From: a bacterium BMS3Bbin07
GTDB lineage: Bacteria > Nitrospirota > Thermodesulfovibrionia > Thermodesulfovibrionales > JdFR-85
NCBI GenBank assembly: GCA_002898135.1
Contig: BDTQ01000207.1
Location: 1 to 7,228 of the forward strand
Reading direction: 5' to 3'
Length of the DNA: 7,228 bases
The notes beneath the pieces are model-generated. The model worked only from the letters and a program-made list of their open reading frames with translations. It had not been told where the DNA came from and made no database searches. The translations under genes and the position numbers were made by a program. Of the stretch, positions 5,469 through 7,228 are shown one piece after another (position 1 is the first letter of the stretch; every line of letters starts with the position of its first letter).

Positions 5469-7228
5469 ATGGACAGACTAAACTTTCTAAAAAATCGCAG
5501 TGACATGGCCCTGGCGCTAAGCATGGTGGTAATCCTGGGAATAATGCTTTTACCGATACCGGCCTTTGCCCTTGATATATTTCTGTCCATCTCCGTATCC
5601 ATTGCAATCGTGATACTCCTCACATCTGTCTATATTAAAAAACCCCTTGATTTTTCGGTCTTTCCGTCTCTTCTACTTATGGTCACTCTCTACAGGCTGT
5701 CTCTCAATATTGCAACAACAAGGATAATACTCCTCAAGGGCAATGAAGGCGCGGAAGCTGCAGGCCGTGTAATAAAATCCTTTGGTAATTTTGTTGTTGG
5801 CGGTAATTATGCAGTAGGGCTTATTGTATTTCTGATCCTTGTAATTATCAACTTTATAGTTATTACAAAGGGGGCGGGCAGGATTGCCGAGGTGGCGGCA
5901 AGGTTTACCCTGGATGCCATGCCCGGCAAACAGATGGCAATAGATGCCGACCTGAACGCCGGTCTTATAGACGAACAATCGGCAAAAAAGAGACGCGAAA
6001 CCATCTCTCATGAAGCGGATTTTTACGGGGCCATGGATGGTGCGAGTAAGTTTGTAAGGGGTGATGCCATTGCAGGACTCGTTATAACAGTGATAAACAT
6101 TCTGGGCGGACTCATGATAGGGGTCTTTCAGAAGGGCATGCCCATCGCTGATGCCGCAAGAACATATATGCTCCTTACAATAGGTGACGGACTTGTATCA
6201 CAGATACCTGCATTGCTCGTATCCACATCTGCAGGCATAGTCGTAAGCCGGGCAGGAAGCGATACCGACCTTGGAGAAGAGGTCAAAAGACAAATATTCA
6301 TGAATCCCAAGGCCCTGTCAACTGCATCCGGCGTACTCTTCATCCTTGCCCTTGTTCCAGGGTTGCCTCATATCCCGTTTCTTATTATATCCATCACCTC
6401 AGGCTCGATTGCATATATGGTATCCAGAAAACCTGCCGCAGTACAGGAAGAGGCCACAGAGGCCGAAGCCCCTTCAGAGCCGTCAATCGAATCTTATCTT
6501 GAACTTGATCCACTCAGCCTTGAGATCGGCTACGGATTGATACCCCTTGTTGAAGAACCGGGGGGACAGATGCTTGGAAAGATCAAGGCAATGCGCAGAC
6601 AGATTGCACAGGAACTTGGATTTATAGTCCCCCCTGTTCATATAAAGGACAACCTGCAGCTCAGACCCCATGAATACAGTTTCCAGATAAAAGGGATTGA
6701 GATTACAAAAGGAGAGGTGCTTTTAGGAAAATGGCTTGCAGTGGCCGGAGATGAGGGACAGGAGAAGGTTGAGGGTATCCCGACAAAAGAGCCTGCCTTT
6801 GGTCTGCCCGCCTGCTGGATTGATGAGAGTGAAATAGAATCAGCCCAGACCAGGGGACATACGGTTGTTGACCCTTCCACTGTCATCGTCACCCACCTGA
6901 CGGAACTGCTCAGGAGACATGGATGGGAGGTGCTTACCAGGATGGAGACACAGGATATTCTCGACAATGTCTCCAGAAACTATCCGCGAATAGTTGAAGA
7001 ACTTGTTCCAAACATACTCCCGTTAGGCACAGTACAGAGAGTGCTTCAGAACCTCCTTAAGGAACGCATACCCATCAAGGATATGATCACCATACTGGAA
7101 ACCCTTCTTGATCACGGTCAAAGGGTAAAAGACCCTGAAACACTGACGGAACTCGTCAGACAGTCCCTCTCCAGGGTTATAAGCAAACAGTATATGCTCC
7201 CTGACGGTACCCTGCCTGTCTTCACCCT
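5469..7228 (+). CDS. flhA: Flagellar type III export protein FlhA (3' end cut by window)
   Basis: FlhA forms a nonameric ring under the export gate. Its membrane part helps couple export to the ion gradient, and its cytoplasmic part docks chaperone-substrate complexes. I read 586 codons with no stop; the gene continues past the edge. Enteric FlhA has 692 residues, so roughly the last 100 (final cytoplasmic subdomain) are missing. Membrane segments cluster at about 13-56, 62-85, 108-132, 200-222, 234-258 and 283-320. The FHIPEP signature, RIAEVAARFTLDAMPGKQMA and onward, occupies 138-161. FVRGDAIAG (195-203) includes Asp199, matching the acidic residue implicated in proton use in Salmonella. 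A Glu/Ala/Pro-rich linker (about 323-341) leads to the cytoplasmic domain beginning near SYLELDPLSLEIGYGLIPLV (342-361). The start at 5469 has a strong Shine-Dalgarno sequence; an in-frame ATG at 5427 would add 14 residues (MQHGNPNRKPGGKW). Confidence 0.97.
   Translation, partial: MDRLNFLKNRSDMALALSMVVILGIMLLPIPAFALDIFLSISVSIAIVILLTSVYIKKPLDFSVFPSLLLMVTLYRLSLNIATTRIILLKGNEGAEAAGRVIKSFGNFVVGGNYAVGLIVFLILVIINFIVITKGAGRIAEVAARFTLDAMPGKQMAIDADLNAGLIDEQSAKKRRETISHEADFYGAMDGASKFVRGDAIAGLVITVINILGGLMIGVFQKGMPIADAARTYMLLTIGDGLVSQIPALLVSTSAGIVVSRAGSDTDLGEEVKRQIFMNPKALSTASGVLFILALVPGLPHIPFLIISITSGSIAYMVSRKPAAVQEEATEAEAPSEPSIESYLELDPLSLEIGYGLIPLVEEPGGQMLGKIKAMRRQIAQELGFIVPPVHIKDNLQLRPHEYSFQIKGIEITKGEVLLGKWLAVAGDEGQEKVEGIPTKEPAFGLPACWIDESEIESAQTRGHTVVDPSTVIVTHLTELLRRHGWEVLTRMETQDILDNVSRNYPRIVEELVPNILPLGTVQRVLQNLLKERIPIKDMITILETLLDHGQRVKDPETLTELVRQSLSRVISKQYMLPDGTLPVFT

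Noticed and set aside
5673..6011. Reverse-strand open frame opposite flhA
   Set aside because: flhA is continuous through this region on the forward strand with the FHIPEP signature, so the reverse frame is a by-product.
1..7228. A novel accessory system (defence, mobile element, toxin-antitoxin, CRISPR)
   Set aside because: All coding capacity is accounted for by nine standard flagellar genes in a common order; no repeats array, transposase, integrase or foreign-looking insert is present.

Overview
The window is one stretch of a bacterial flagellar operon, with every gene on the + strand. In order it holds fliL, fliM, fliN, fliO, fliP, fliQ, fliR, flhB and the first ~586 codons of flhA, which runs off the right edge. 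All frames are intact, and I saw no frameshift, insertion sequence, RNA gene, CRISPR array or cargo gene.

Layout: positions 1-208 carry no gene I can support, only a weak hairpin and a possible sigma-54-type promoter. fliL-fliM-fliN (209-2053) encode the stator-associated protein and two C-ring switch proteins. fliO-fliP-fliQ-fliR-flhB-flhA (2050-7228) encode the membrane core of the flagellar type III export apparatus plus its assembly factor FliO. The genes are packed very tightly: fliL/fliM, fliN/fliO, fliO/fliP (as annotated) and fliP/fliQ share ATGA stop-start overlaps, fliR/flhB abut directly, and fliM/fliN are 1 nt apart. Only fliQ-fliR (19 nt) and flhB-flhA (81 nt) have real spacers. 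Translational coupling is therefore likely, particularly where no Shine-Dalgarno sequence is visible (fliM, fliO).

How the genes work together: FliP, FliQ and FliR form the export gate. FlhB sits on the gate and switches substrate class after self-cleavage at its NPTH site. FlhA forms the cytoplasmic ring that docks chaperone-substrate complexes and helps couple export to the ion gradient. FliM and FliN form the C-ring that sets rotation direction and feeds substrates to the gate. FliL supports the stators. The chemotaxis link is visible as an intact CheY-binding peptide at the FliM N-terminus.

Organism: a motile bacterium of moderate GC with frequent AGG/AGA arginine and ATA isoleucine codons. 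This gene order and codon style would fit Nitrospirota or a deltaproteobacterium-like lineage, but this is an impression and the sequence here does not settle it. I found no undescribed system. The observations worth checking are small departures inside a well-known operon: a long FliP N-terminus, a FliR insertion, a changed FliM loop motif, and the flhB-flhA junction.
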